DNA of 5,104 bases, from positions 1-5,104 of the forward strand of contig JARFRL010000285.1 of NCBI GenBank assembly GCA_029287275.1, read 5' to 3'. A program made the translations under genes and the position numbers. The stretch comes from Pontiella desulfatans. Its GTDB lineage: Bacteria > Verrucomicrobiota > Kiritimatiellia > Kiritimatiellales > Pontiellaceae. The notes below the pieces were generated by a model. It had not been told where the DNA came from. It worked only from the letters and a program-made list of their open reading frames with translations, and ran no database searches. Below, in pieces: positions 1-5,104 of this stretch (the stretch's first letter is position 1; every line of letters begins with the position of its first letter).

Positions 1-92
1 GGCTGTATGGAAAGAATCTTCCCGTCGCCAAGCGCTTGCAGCACCCACATTCCGAGGAGGAGAACAACGCCTGATTTTTTTTCGATACGCAT
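1..92 (-). CDS. N-terminal fragment of an exported protein, function unknown
   Basis: Thirty complete codons are visible before the gene leaves the window at its left edge. The start is the ATG at 90-92, preceded on the minus strand by AGGA about nine bases upstream, an acceptable ribosome binding site. The product begins MRIEKKSGVVLLLGMWVLQA, then LGDGKILSIQ. This has the form of a Sec signal peptide: a basic n-region (R2, K5, K6), a hydrophobic core of about 13 residues and a possible cleavage site after ALG (around residue 22). The mature part is too short to assign to a family. Codons 4-6 contain a run of eight A on the coding strand. The gene is divergent from the oxidoreductase at 659. 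It could also be a membrane-anchored protein with an uncleaved helix. The existence of the gene is moderately sure; its function cannot be told. Confidence 0.55.
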   Translation of the reverse strand, partial: MRIEKKSGVVLLLGMWVLQALGDGKILSIQ

Positions 93-620
93 GATGATAA
101 TTCCTGTTTCTAATGGAACTAAACAGTTAACCCTTAGCCCGCCGAAAGATGCAACCCATTTATGATCTGTAGTTTACGCGCGTATGTCGCGCGCTATTCG
201 CGGCTCTTGCGGTTGGTTTCCAGGCATTTAAACGCGCTGATGGATGGATCAGACTTCAGGGTTTGGATTTTCACGCAATGAACATAAGGGAATTCGTTAA
301 ACACCGGGGTTCGCGAACACGATTCCCGTGTTTTCCAGATGGAACGGAGCGGGCGGCGCCACCGCGCCGAATCGCGCCCAGAAAAGAAGGGGGGATTTTT
401 TTTACCGCGCGCGGAAGAACTCCAACTTATGAAGAAAAAAAGAGCGCCGCGGGGAAAAGAGGAGGAGAAACCGCGCGGCGCCCAAGTGAAACCCAAACCA
501 CGAGCTTCATGAAAACAAACGTCGCCCAACCGGCGTCCCAACCCATGTTTTTTATTTTTTTGGCGGAACGCTTCTCAAGCCCGCTTGTTTTCAGCGGCGG
601 AACTTGATCTCTCGGCGAGA

Positions 621-640
621 CCGCGGCAACGTTGCCGCGG
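621..640. promoter_or_regulatory. Perfect 20-bp palindrome, candidate LacI-type operator
   Basis: CCGCGGCAACGTTGCCGCGG equals its own reverse complement over all 20 bases. The centre, GCAACGTTGC, has the CpG-centred AACGTT core found in operators of LacI/GalR-family repressors (PurR and CcpA sites share this core). It ends 18 bases before the ATG of the Gfo/Idh/MocA oxidoreductase, where a bound repressor could block transcription or its early elongation. Sugar catabolic genes of this kind are often under LacI-family control. No regulator gene is in the window. Alternatively, it may act as an RNA hairpin next to the ribosome binding site, or be a chance product of GC-rich sequence. The palindrome is certain; its role is inferred. 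Confidence 0.5.
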
Positions 641-648
641 ATTAAAAC

Positions 649-652
649 GGAG
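649..652 (+). promoter_or_regulatory. Ribosome binding site that decides the oxidoreductase start
   Basis: GGAG lies six bases before the ATG at 659, a normal spacing. It is too close to the in-frame ATG at 653 (no spacer). The in-frame TTG at 632 would lie inside the palindrome and has no such site. A start at the ATG at 668 is possible, using GGAACGG at 661-667, but the spacing is poor. I therefore place the start at 659. Confidence 0.6.
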
Positions 653-658
653 ATGTTC

Positions 659-1645
659 ATGGAACGGATGAATTGGGGCGTGATCGGGTGCGGCGGCATC
701 GCGACGAAGTTCGCGGGGAGCCTCGCGGCGCTTGAAAAGGGAACCCTCTTGGCCGCGGCGTCGCGCACGCCGGGCAAAGCCGCGGAATACGCCGAAAATC
801 ATGGCGTTGAGCGCGTCTACACCGACTACGCCTCGCTCGCGGCCGATCCGGACGTCGACATCGTTTACGTCGCCACCACGCATAATTTCCATCATGAAAA
901 CGTGAAGCTCTGCCTGGAAAACGGGAAGCACGTGCTCTGCGAAAAGCCCTTCACGGTGAACGCGCGGCAGGCCGAGGAGCTGATTGCGCTCGCCCGCGCC
1001 AACAGACTTTTTCTGATGGAGGCCTTATGGACCCGCTTTTTGCCGGCCATCCGGAAAATGAAGACGCTGATCGACGACGGCGCCATCGGCGAGGCGCGAA
1101 CCGTGCAATCCTCGTTCTGCATCAACCCGGAACGCGACGAAACCCACCGGCTCAAAAACAAAGCGCTAGCGGGCGGCGCGCTGCTTGATCTGGGCGTTTA
1201 CCCCATCAACCTCGCGGCCCTCGTCTTTGGCGAACAACCCGAAAAAATCACCAGCTCGGCGGAGATCGGCCCGACGGGCGTGGACTACGGCTCGTTCTAC
1301 CATTTCGACTACGCGGGCGGACGGCGGGCGATTCTCCACGCGTCCTGCGTTGAGACGAGCCCTTCCAGCGCGGTGGTGCAGGGAACGAAGGGTTATATTC
1401 AGCTGCCGCCGTTCTTTCACGGATCGACCGAGTTCACGCTTCACGTGAAGGACGAGGCGCCGCGGAAATTCGAATTCCCCTGCCCGGCGGGCCACGAGTT
1501 CAAGTACGAGATCGCGGAAGTGATGGAGCGCGTCGCCGCGGGAAAACTCGAGAGCGGCGTGATGCCGCTCTCCGAAACGCTCGCGATCATGAAAACCATG
1601 GACGCGATCCGCGCCCAGTGGGGACTGAAATACGAAGGGGAATGA
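659..1645 (+). CDS. Gfo/Idh/MocA family NAD(P)-dependent oxidoreductase
   Basis: This is a complete protein of 328 residues, a typical family length, without a signal peptide and so cytoplasmic. The N-terminal Rossmann domain (about 1-125) opens with the dinucleotide-binding loop GVIGCGGIA (residues 7-15, G10-C-G12-G-I-A15). The family motif CEKP is at 94-97, with K96 the conserved active-site lysine. The C-terminal alpha/beta domain (about 126-328) carries GGALLDLGVYP (172-182). Y181 sits where dimeric dihydrodiol dehydrogenase and glucose-fructose oxidoreductase have their catalytic tyrosine and where other members have histidine. The segment FLMEALWTRFLP (118-129) also resembles the dihydrodiol dehydrogenase-like branch. 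Members oxidise or reduce sugars, inositols or related diols; the substrate here is unknown. The gene stands alone on its strand, behind the palindrome at 621-640, and abuts the convergent DUF1080 gene. The family is sure; sugar dehydrogenase activity is likely. Confidence 0.93.
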   Translation: MERMNWGVIGCGGIATKFAGSLAALEKGTLLAAASRTPGKAAEYAENHGVERVYTDYASLAADPDVDIVYVATTHNFHHENVKLCLENGKHVLCEKPFTVNARQAEELIALARANRLFLMEALWTRFLPAIRKMKTLIDDGAIGEARTVQSSFCINPERDETHRLKNKALAGGALLDLGVYPINLAALVFGEQPEKITSSAEIGPTGVDYGSFYHFDYAGGRRAILHASCVETSPSSAVVQGTKGYIQLPPFFHGSTEFTLHVKDEAPRKFEFPCPAGHEFKYEIAEVMERVAAGKLESGVMPLSETLAIMKTMDAIRAQWGLKYEGE

Positions 1646-2476
1646 TTATTCCGGCTTGGAATCGTCTTTCATCAGATCCAACTCGCGGATCCAGATGTTG
1701 CGGAAGCGCGTGTTGTTGTCGTGGTCCTGCAAGGCGATGACGTCCTTGCCGTGCGCCTTGTAGGCCGTGCGCTTTTTGTGACTGGTCGGGCCGAGAATCT
1801 CGGTTTTATGCTGCACCAACACGCCGTTCAACAAGACGGTCACGTACGCGGGAGAAACGAGCGTTTCGCCCTCGAACCGCGGGGCCTGGAAAATAATGTC
1901 GTAGCTCTGCCACTCGCCCGGCTTCCGGCACGCGTTGACCATGGGCGGGGTTTGTCCGTAGACGCAACCGGCCATGCCGTCCGCGTACGTGCGGTTTTCA
2001 TAGTTGTCGAGCACTTGGGTTTCGTAGCGGTTCATCATGAAAACACCGCTGTTGCCGGCGTTCTGAGAGGCGCCCTGGCGCGGATTCGCGGTTTGCCACT
2101 CAATATGGAACTGGCAGTCGCCGAACGTCTGTTTGGTCATGATCGAACCGGTCGGCGCGCATTCCAGGTAGCCGTTTTCGACCTTCCAGAGCGCGGCGCC
2201 GGTTGGGTTGTATTTTTTCTTCTTGGGATTGTCCTGCTTGGTTCCGACCCAATTGGAAAGATCGGTTCCATCGAACAGCACGATCGCGTCCGACGGCGCC
2301 GCGCCGGATTTCGCGCCGGGCGTGACCACCGGAGGTCGCGGACGGTTGATGTCGTGCACGCGCCAACCGGATGGCAGTTTCGGCGTGTCGAAATAGCCCC
2401 AATTCGGTTTCTTTTCATCCGCAGCGCGCGCGCCCCCCGCGATCAGCAAGACCAAAACCAGGACCATCCTTCTCAT
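1646..2476 (-). CDS. Secreted DUF1080 / 3-keto-disaccharide hydrolase-family protein
   Basis: A complete protein of 276 residues. Residues 1-18 form a Sec signal peptide: basic start MRRM, hydrophobic core VLVLVLLIAGG, and an ARA site with likely cleavage before A19; it has no lipobox cysteine. After a Pro-rich linker (about 24-60), the DUF1080 domain (concanavalin-like beta-sandwich) starts with IVLFDGTDLSNW (65-76) and ends with RFRNIWIREL (257-266). Between them come WKVENGYLEC (97-106), the GNSGVFM strand (141-147) and YETQVLDNY (151-159), all typical of the family. Some members hydrolyse 3-keto-glycosides; many are uncharacterised. It acts in the periplasm or outside the cell. The start is supported by GGGGGAG (complement of 2482-2488) five bases upstream. 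It follows the small membrane protein gene by 13 bases, probably as one operon, and its TAA directly abuts the stop codon of the convergent oxidoreductase. The family is sure; activity and substrate are inferred. Confidence 0.92.
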   Translation of the reverse strand: MRRMVLVLVLLIAGGARAADEKKPNWGYFDTPKLPSGWRVHDINRPRPPVVTPGAKSGAAPSDAIVLFDGTDLSNWVGTKQDNPKKKKYNPTGAALWKVENGYLECAPTGSIMTKQTFGDCQFHIEWQTANPRQGASQNAGNSGVFMMNRYETQVLDNYENRTYADGMAGCVYGQTPPMVNACRKPGEWQSYDIIFQAPRFEGETLVSPAYVTVLLNGVLVQHKTEILGPTSHKKRTAYKAHGKDVIALQDHDNNTRFRNIWIRELDLMKDDSKPE

Positions 2477-2489
2477 GTCATCTCCCCCG

Positions 2490-2693
2490 CTATTCCAACA
2501 GCGACTTTGAAATGAGCGGTTGTCCGGTTCCGCCCGACCGCGTGCCTTGTTTTTCGATGGGCCCCCCGCGGGAATCGATCAACACCACCAAAAGCATGCC
2601 CACCACGAGCAACACCGCCATCACGCCTAACGCCGAAAGCAAGATAAAGAATTTTTTATCGTCCATGAACTGTTTCTCGTTTTCGGAGAACAT
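2490..2693 (-). CDS. Small single-pass membrane protein, unknown function
   Basis: A 67-residue product that I do not recognise. A short charged N-terminus (MFSENEKQFMDDKK, 1-14) is followed by one strongly hydrophobic helix of about 25 residues (F15-I39, rich in Leu/Val/Met with G23 and G32). A polar, Gly/Ser/Thr-rich tail (40-67, with R42, K48, R52 and K63) follows. The core is too long and too close to a charged tail for an ordinary cleaved signal peptide, so a membrane anchor is likely. The ATG at 2691-2693 has GGAAG five bases upstream; an internal ATG at codon 10 has only a weaker site. The TAG stop lies one base beyond the ribosome binding site of the DUF1080 gene, which suggests co-transcription and perhaps translational coupling. 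It lies 38 bases past the trpB terminator. That it is a real gene is likely, from ribosome binding site, spacing and amphipathic layout; its function is unknown. Confidence 0.7.
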   Translation of the reverse strand: MFSENEKQFMDDKKFFILLSALGVMAVLLVVGMLLVVLIDSRGGPIEKQGTRSGGTGQPLISKSLLE

Positions 2694-2731
2694 GCCGACT
2701 TCCGGCCGGCGAGGCTATTTCATTCTTAATG

Positions 2732-2756
2732 AAAAACGCCCCGGCCGCGGGGCGTT
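2732..2756 (-). terminator. Rho-independent terminator of trpB
   Basis: Read on the minus strand, arms AACGCCCC and GGGGCGTT (complements of 2749-2756 and 2735-2742) form a perfect eight-bp GC-rich stem. The loop is a GC-rich hexamer that can tighten the hairpin. The stem runs into TTTTT (complement of 2732-2736, sharing its first two T with the stem). It lies 28 bases past the trpB stop codon. On the plus strand the stem is followed by AAATACC with no T run, so it is one-directional and belongs to trpB. Confidence 0.85.
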
Positions 2757-2783
2757 AAATACCTTTTAATAATTGAAAGGTGT

Positions 2784-4148
2784 TTATGGCATGGGCAGTC
2801 CGTCCATCGAAGCCTCGGAGCGCTCCAACAGCTCGTCGGGCAGCGGATAGTCTTCCATCTTTCCGTCGAGAAACGCTTCGTATCCCTTCAGATCCATGAG
2901 GCCATGCCCGGACCAGTTCATCAGAATGGTCTTTTCCTTGCCCTCTTCGGTGGCGCGGTTCGCCTCGCGGATCGTCTGCGCGATCGCGTGCGAGGTTTCC
3001 GGCGCGGGGATGAAGCCCTCGGTTCGAGCGAATTGGATCGCGGATTGATAGCATTCGGTCTGCCCGACCGACTGGGCTTCGATATGCCCCTCCATCAATG
3101 CGTGGCTGACCATCGGCGCCATGCCGTGGTAGCGCAGCCCGCCGGCGTGCAGCGGCGGCGGAACGAAGGTGTGGCCGAGGCTGTGCATCGGCAGCAGCGG
3201 GGTCATCATCGCGACGTCGCCGGAGTCATAGCGGTATTTCGCGCGCGTCAGCGTCGGGCAGGCTTCCGGCTCGGTGCCGATCACCCGGATATCCGCGCCG
3301 TTCATGCGGTCGTTGATGAACGGGAACGCGAGGCCGGCGAAGTTGGACCCGCCGCCCGCGCAGCCGATCACCACGTCGGGCGCCGCGCCGATCTTCTTCA
3401 TCTGCGCCTGCGACTCGAGACCGATGATGGTCTGGTGCAGCATCACGTGGTTGAGCACGGAGCCCAGCGAATAGCGGGTGTTTTCGTCTTTCACGCACTC
3501 CTCGATCGCCTCGGAGATCGCGATGCCGAGCGAGCCGGGCGTGTCCGGATCCTCCGCGAGGATCTTCCGGCCCACCTCCGTGTCCATGCTCGGGCTCGGC
3601 ACGCAGGTGCCGCCCCAGGTGCGCATCATGACTTTACGGAACGGTTTTTGGTCGAAACTGATTCGCACCATGAACACCTTGCACTCGATGCCGCCGATCA
3701 GCGAGCAGGCGAACGAAAGGGCGGAGCCCCACTGTCCCGCGCCGGTTTCGGTGGTGAGCTTCTTGATGCCGAACCGCTTGTTGTACCAAGCCTGCGGGAT
3801 GGCGGTGTTGGGTTTGTGCGAGCCCGCGGGGGAAACGCCTTCATTTTTGTAATAAATCTTCGCGGGCGTCCCCAGCGCCTTTTCCAGCCGGCGGGCGCGG
3901 TAGAGCGGCGTCGGGCGCCAGATTTTATACAAGCCGCGAATCTCTTCCGGAATGTCGACCCAGCGGTCGGTACACATCTCCTGCTCGATCAGGTTCATCG
4001 GGAAAACCGGCGCGAGCGCGTCCGGCCCGATGGGATTTCCATGCGGATCCACCGGCGGCGGCATCGGGTTCGCGAAATCGGCGTTCAGGTTGTACCACTG
4101 CTTCGGCAGCTCGTCCTCGGTCAAGGTGACCTTGATTAGTTCACTCAT
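2784..4148 (-). CDS. trpB: Tryptophan synthase beta chain, TrpB2 class
   Basis: This is a complete PLP enzyme of 454 residues, the length of the TrpB2 (TrpB-like) class rather than the roughly 400 of classical TrpB1. It joins L-serine (or a related donor) and indole to give L-tryptophan in the cytoplasm. Motifs: RPTPLYRA (78-85); the PLP lysine K112 in GSHKPNTA (109-116); the catalytic acid E134 in ETGAGQWG (134-141), where the Trp is typical of TrpB2 and TrpB1 has His; the PLP phosphate loop GGGSN (265-269); AGGLRYHG (335-342); PAPETSHA (381-388); and the C-terminal SGHGLMD (413-419). The extended N-terminus (1-75) is also a TrpB2 trait. The start has AGGGGG seven bases upstream. No trpA or other trp gene adjoins it, so it probably uses free indole (salvage) rather than working in a TrpA-TrpB complex. 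It has its own promoter (4195-4224) and terminator (2732-2756), so it looks monocistronic. The class is very sure; the physiological role is inferred. Confidence 0.95.
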   Translation of the reverse strand: MSELIKVTLTEDELPKQWYNLNADFANPMPPPVDPHGNPIGPDALAPVFPMNLIEQEMCTDRWVDIPEEIRGLYKIWRPTPLYRARRLEKALGTPAKIYYKNEGVSPAGSHKPNTAIPQAWYNKRFGIKKLTTETGAGQWGSALSFACSLIGGIECKVFMVRISFDQKPFRKVMMRTWGGTCVPSPSMDTEVGRKILAEDPDTPGSLGIAISEAIEECVKDENTRYSLGSVLNHVMLHQTIIGLESQAQMKKIGAAPDVVIGCAGGGSNFAGLAFPFINDRMNGADIRVIGTEPEACPTLTRAKYRYDSGDVAMMTPLLPMHSLGHTFVPPPLHAGGLRYHGMAPMVSHALMEGHIEAQSVGQTECYQSAIQFARTEGFIPAPETSHAIAQTIREANRATEEGKEKTILMNWSGHGLMDLKGYEAFLDGKMEDYPLPDELLERSEASMDGLPMP

Positions 4149-4194
4149 GTCTACACCCCCTATGGTTATTGAAGCACGTTTAAAACAATGGGCC

Positions 4195-4224
4195 AGTGTA
4201 CGGATTTTACCGGTGGCGGGTCAA
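4195..4224 (-). promoter_or_regulatory. Sigma-70 type promoter of trpB
   Basis: On the minus strand, TTGACC (complement of 4219-4224) and TACACT (complement of 4195-4200) are separated by 18 bases. These match the TTGACA and TATAAT consensus at five and four of six positions. Transcription would start near 4188, leaving a leader of about 40 bases that contains the AGGGGG ribosome binding site. I see no hairpin-plus-T-run attenuator or leader peptide with Trp codons in that short leader. Confidence 0.7.
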
Positions 4225-4325
4225 GAATCGCGCCGCGCGAACATGGCCGCGGGGCCCGCGCCGCGCCGCGGCGATCGATTTTCCCGCGGAACGCGCATGG
4301 CACATCCAATGCTAACGTTTATGCC

Positions 4326-4371
4326 TTGACCCTCGGGGACGATTTGCCACATTGTTTACCGATTTTACACG
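4326..4371 (+). promoter_or_regulatory. Candidate mreB promoter region
   Basis: Two overlapping sigma-70 arrangements are possible. One is TTGACC (4326-4331), 18 bases, CATTGT (4350-4355); it uses the same -35 sequence and spacing as the trpB promoter. The other is TTGCCA (4344-4349), 16 bases, TACACG (4366-4371). Both have good -35 but weak -10 elements. Either would give a leader of roughly 20-40 bases ahead of the ATG at 4400. I cannot choose between them from sequence alone. Confidence 0.35.
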
Positions 4372-4399
4372 AGACCATTTTACTTAAAGGAAAGTCAAT

Positions 4400-5104
4400 A
4401 TGTTCAACCGGGCCATGGGGATGTTCTCCAGCGACATTGGAATCGATCTGGGAACGGCGAATACGCTGGTGTACGCGCGAGATCGCGGCATCGTGATTCG
4501 CGAACCTTCGGTCGTGGCGGTACAGGCCGGCACGAACCGAGTCTTGGCGGTGGGCGACGAAGCGAAACGCATGCTCGGTCGCACGCCAGGGAACATTGTT
4601 GCCATCCGCCCTCTGAAAAGCGGGGTGATCGCCGACTTCGAGGTCACCGAGGCGATGCTCCGCTATTTCATTCAGAAGGTGCATAGCAGAAAGAGGATGG
4701 TGCGGCCACGCGTTGTGATCGCCGTGCCCAGTGGCATCACTGAAGTCGAGAAGCGCGCCGTGAAAGATTCCGCGATGCACGCGGGAGCGCGCGATGTATT
4801 TTTAATTGAAGAACCGATGGCTGCTGCGATCGGAGTCGGACTCCCGGTTCAGGAACCGGCCGGCAATATGATCGTTGATATCGGTGGAGGAACCACGGAA
4901 GTCGCGCTGATTTCTCTGGCCGGGATCGTTTACAGTCGCAGCGTGCGTGTCGGAGGAGATGAGATGGACGAGGCAATCGTCCAATATCTGAAACGGGAAT
5001 ACAATTTACTCATTGGGGAACGAACCGCGGAAGACATCAAAATTTCTATCGGATCCGCGATCCCGATGGGTGAAGAGACTACATTGGAAGTGAAAGGCCG
5101 CGAC
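4400..5104 (+). CDS. mreB: Rod shape-determining protein MreB (3' end beyond window)
   Basis: The first 235 residues are present in an open frame that continues past the right edge; full MreB is about 340-350 residues. MreB is the bacterial actin that polymerises with ATP under the inner membrane and guides the elongasome (MreC, MreD, RodA, PBP2) in side-wall peptidoglycan synthesis. Actin-fold signatures: phosphate-1 loop DIGIDLGTANTLVY (12-25); REPSVVA (34-40); VAIRPLKSGVIADFE (67-81); VIAVPSGITEVEKRAV (106-121); IEEPMAAAIG (136-145) with E138 at the catalytic glutamate position; phosphate-2 loop IVDIGGGTTEVALIS (158-172); and VGGDEMDEAI (184-193). The short N-terminal MFNRAMGMFSS fits the amphipathic membrane-binding segment seen in other MreB proteins. 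AAAGGAAAG ends five bases before the ATG, which supports this start over the in-frame ATGs at codons 6 and 8. mreC and mreD often follow, but they would lie outside the window. Divergent from trpB. Confidence 0.97.
   Translation, partial: MFNRAMGMFSSDIGIDLGTANTLVYARDRGIVIREPSVVAVQAGTNRVLAVGDEAKRMLGRTPGNIVAIRPLKSGVIADFEVTEAMLRYFIQKVHSRKRMVRPRVVIAVPSGITEVEKRAVKDSAMHAGARDVFLIEEPMAAAIGVGLPVQEPAGNMIVDIGGGTTEVALISLAGIVYSRSVRVGGDEMDEAIVQYLKREYNLLIGERTAEDIKISIGSAIPMGEETTLEVKGRD

Larger units (their letters stand above)
93..658. other. Divergent intergenic region, low complexity, no convincing gene
   Basis: This stretch lies between two divergent genes and should hold both their promoters, but I see no well-matched -35/-10 pair on either strand. 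What is visible: short inverted repeats at 177-193 (CGCGCG arms, five-base loop), 237-252 (CTGAT/ATCAG), 309-318 (GTTCGCGAAC), 316-332 (AACACG/CGTGTT followed by T residues) and 405-414 (CCGCGCGCGG); an eight-bp GC stem with arms at 444-451 and 474-481 around a purine-rich loop; homopolymer runs of eight T (376-383), seven A (about 435-441), and T-rich sequence at 547-561; and the perfect palindrome at 621-640. Open frames of 114-118 codons cross it on both strands, but they overlap each other, lack good ribosome binding sites and give low-complexity Arg/Pro/Ser-rich translations, so I do not call them genes. Confidence 0.7.
4149..4399. other. Divergent control region between trpB and mreB
   Basis: This 251-base region separates two divergent genes. 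From left to right it holds the trpB ribosome binding site and leader, the trpB promoter (4195-4224), and a very GC-rich block (about 4228-4300). The block contains perfect inverted repeats CGCGGG-G-CCCGCG (4248-4260) and CGCCGCGGCG (4264-4273). An AT-richer stretch (4301-4399) then leads into mreB, with the candidate mreB promoter and three TTTAC motifs (starting at 4355, 4364 and 4379). No gene is seen here. Confidence 0.7.

Noticed and set aside
316..334. AACACG/CGTGTT hairpin followed by TTTT on the plus strand, as a terminator
   Set aside because: The stem is only six bp, the T run is short, and no plus-strand gene lies upstream for it to end.
263..607. A 114-codon open frame on the plus strand in the intergenic region
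   Set aside because: The translation is low-complexity and Arg/Pro-rich, there is no convincing ribosome binding site, and frames of similar length overlap it on the other strand.
632..658. Upstream TTG or ATG starts for the oxidoreductase
   Set aside because: The TTG at 632 lies inside the palindrome and lacks a ribosome binding site. The ATG at 653 directly abuts GGAG with no spacer. The family's N-terminus begins close to the Rossmann strand, which fits the start at 659.
1639..1652. GGAAT/ATTCC repeat at the convergent junction as a bidirectional terminator
   Set aside because: Five base pairs, AT-containing and without a T run on either side: too weak to call.
1721..2515. A 264-codon open frame on the plus strand opposite the DUF1080 gene
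   Set aside because: It is antisense to a gene with clear signal peptide and domain motifs. The translation is Arg/Val-rich and resembles no family I know.
2904..4139. A 411-codon open frame on the plus strand opposite trpB
   Set aside because: It is the antisense shadow of a well-conserved enzyme in GC-rich DNA. Its translation is His/Arg/Ala-rich without motifs, and there is no ribosome binding site.

Overview
The window reads as ordinary chromosomal DNA from a GC-rich bacterium. It carries a stand-alone TrpB2-class tryptophan synthase beta chain, a rod-shape gene (mreB), a Gfo/Idh/MocA sugar oxidoreductase and a secreted DUF1080 (3-keto-disaccharide hydrolase family) protein. DUF1080 and Gfo/Idh/MocA families are especially numerous in the Planctomycetes-Verrucomicrobia-Lentisphaerae-Kiritimatiellota group, so a PVC-type bacterium is my best guess. 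That is inference from gene content; no rRNA or other marker is present.

Layout, left to right. (1) 1-92, minus: the first 30 codons of an exported protein that runs off the left edge. (2) 93-658: a 566-base divergent intergenic region with no convincing gene. It is rich in homopolymer runs and short GC inverted repeats, and ends in a perfect 20-bp palindrome (621-640) just before the next gene. (3) 659-1645, plus: a cytoplasmic Gfo/Idh/MocA oxidoreductase. (4) 1646-2476, minus: a secreted DUF1080 protein, convergent with the oxidoreductase, their stop codons touching with no base between. (5) 2490-2693, minus: a 67-residue single-pass membrane protein, 13 bases upstream of the DUF1080 gene and probably co-transcribed with it. 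(6) 2732-2756: an intrinsic terminator on the minus strand. (7) 2784-4148, minus: TrpB2, with a good sigma-70 type promoter at 4195-4224. (8) 4149-4399: the divergent control region shared by trpB and mreB. (9) 4400-5104, plus: the first 235 residues of MreB, cut by the right edge.

How the genes may work together. The oxidoreductase and the DUF1080 protein belong to families linked to oxidising sugars at C3 and cleaving 3-keto-glycosides, so they may be two steps of one sugar route. However, one lacks an export signal while the other is secreted, and they are on opposite strands. The small membrane protein may accompany the secreted hydrolase. TrpB2 has no trpA or other trp gene beside it, which fits indole salvage. 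MreB is a housekeeping cell-shape gene and is probably unrelated to the rest.

I see no CRISPR array, mobile element, RNA gene or clear new multi-gene system. The points most worth a second look are the LacI-like palindrome in front of the oxidoreductase, the small membrane protein paired with the DUF1080 gene, and the placement of the terminator.
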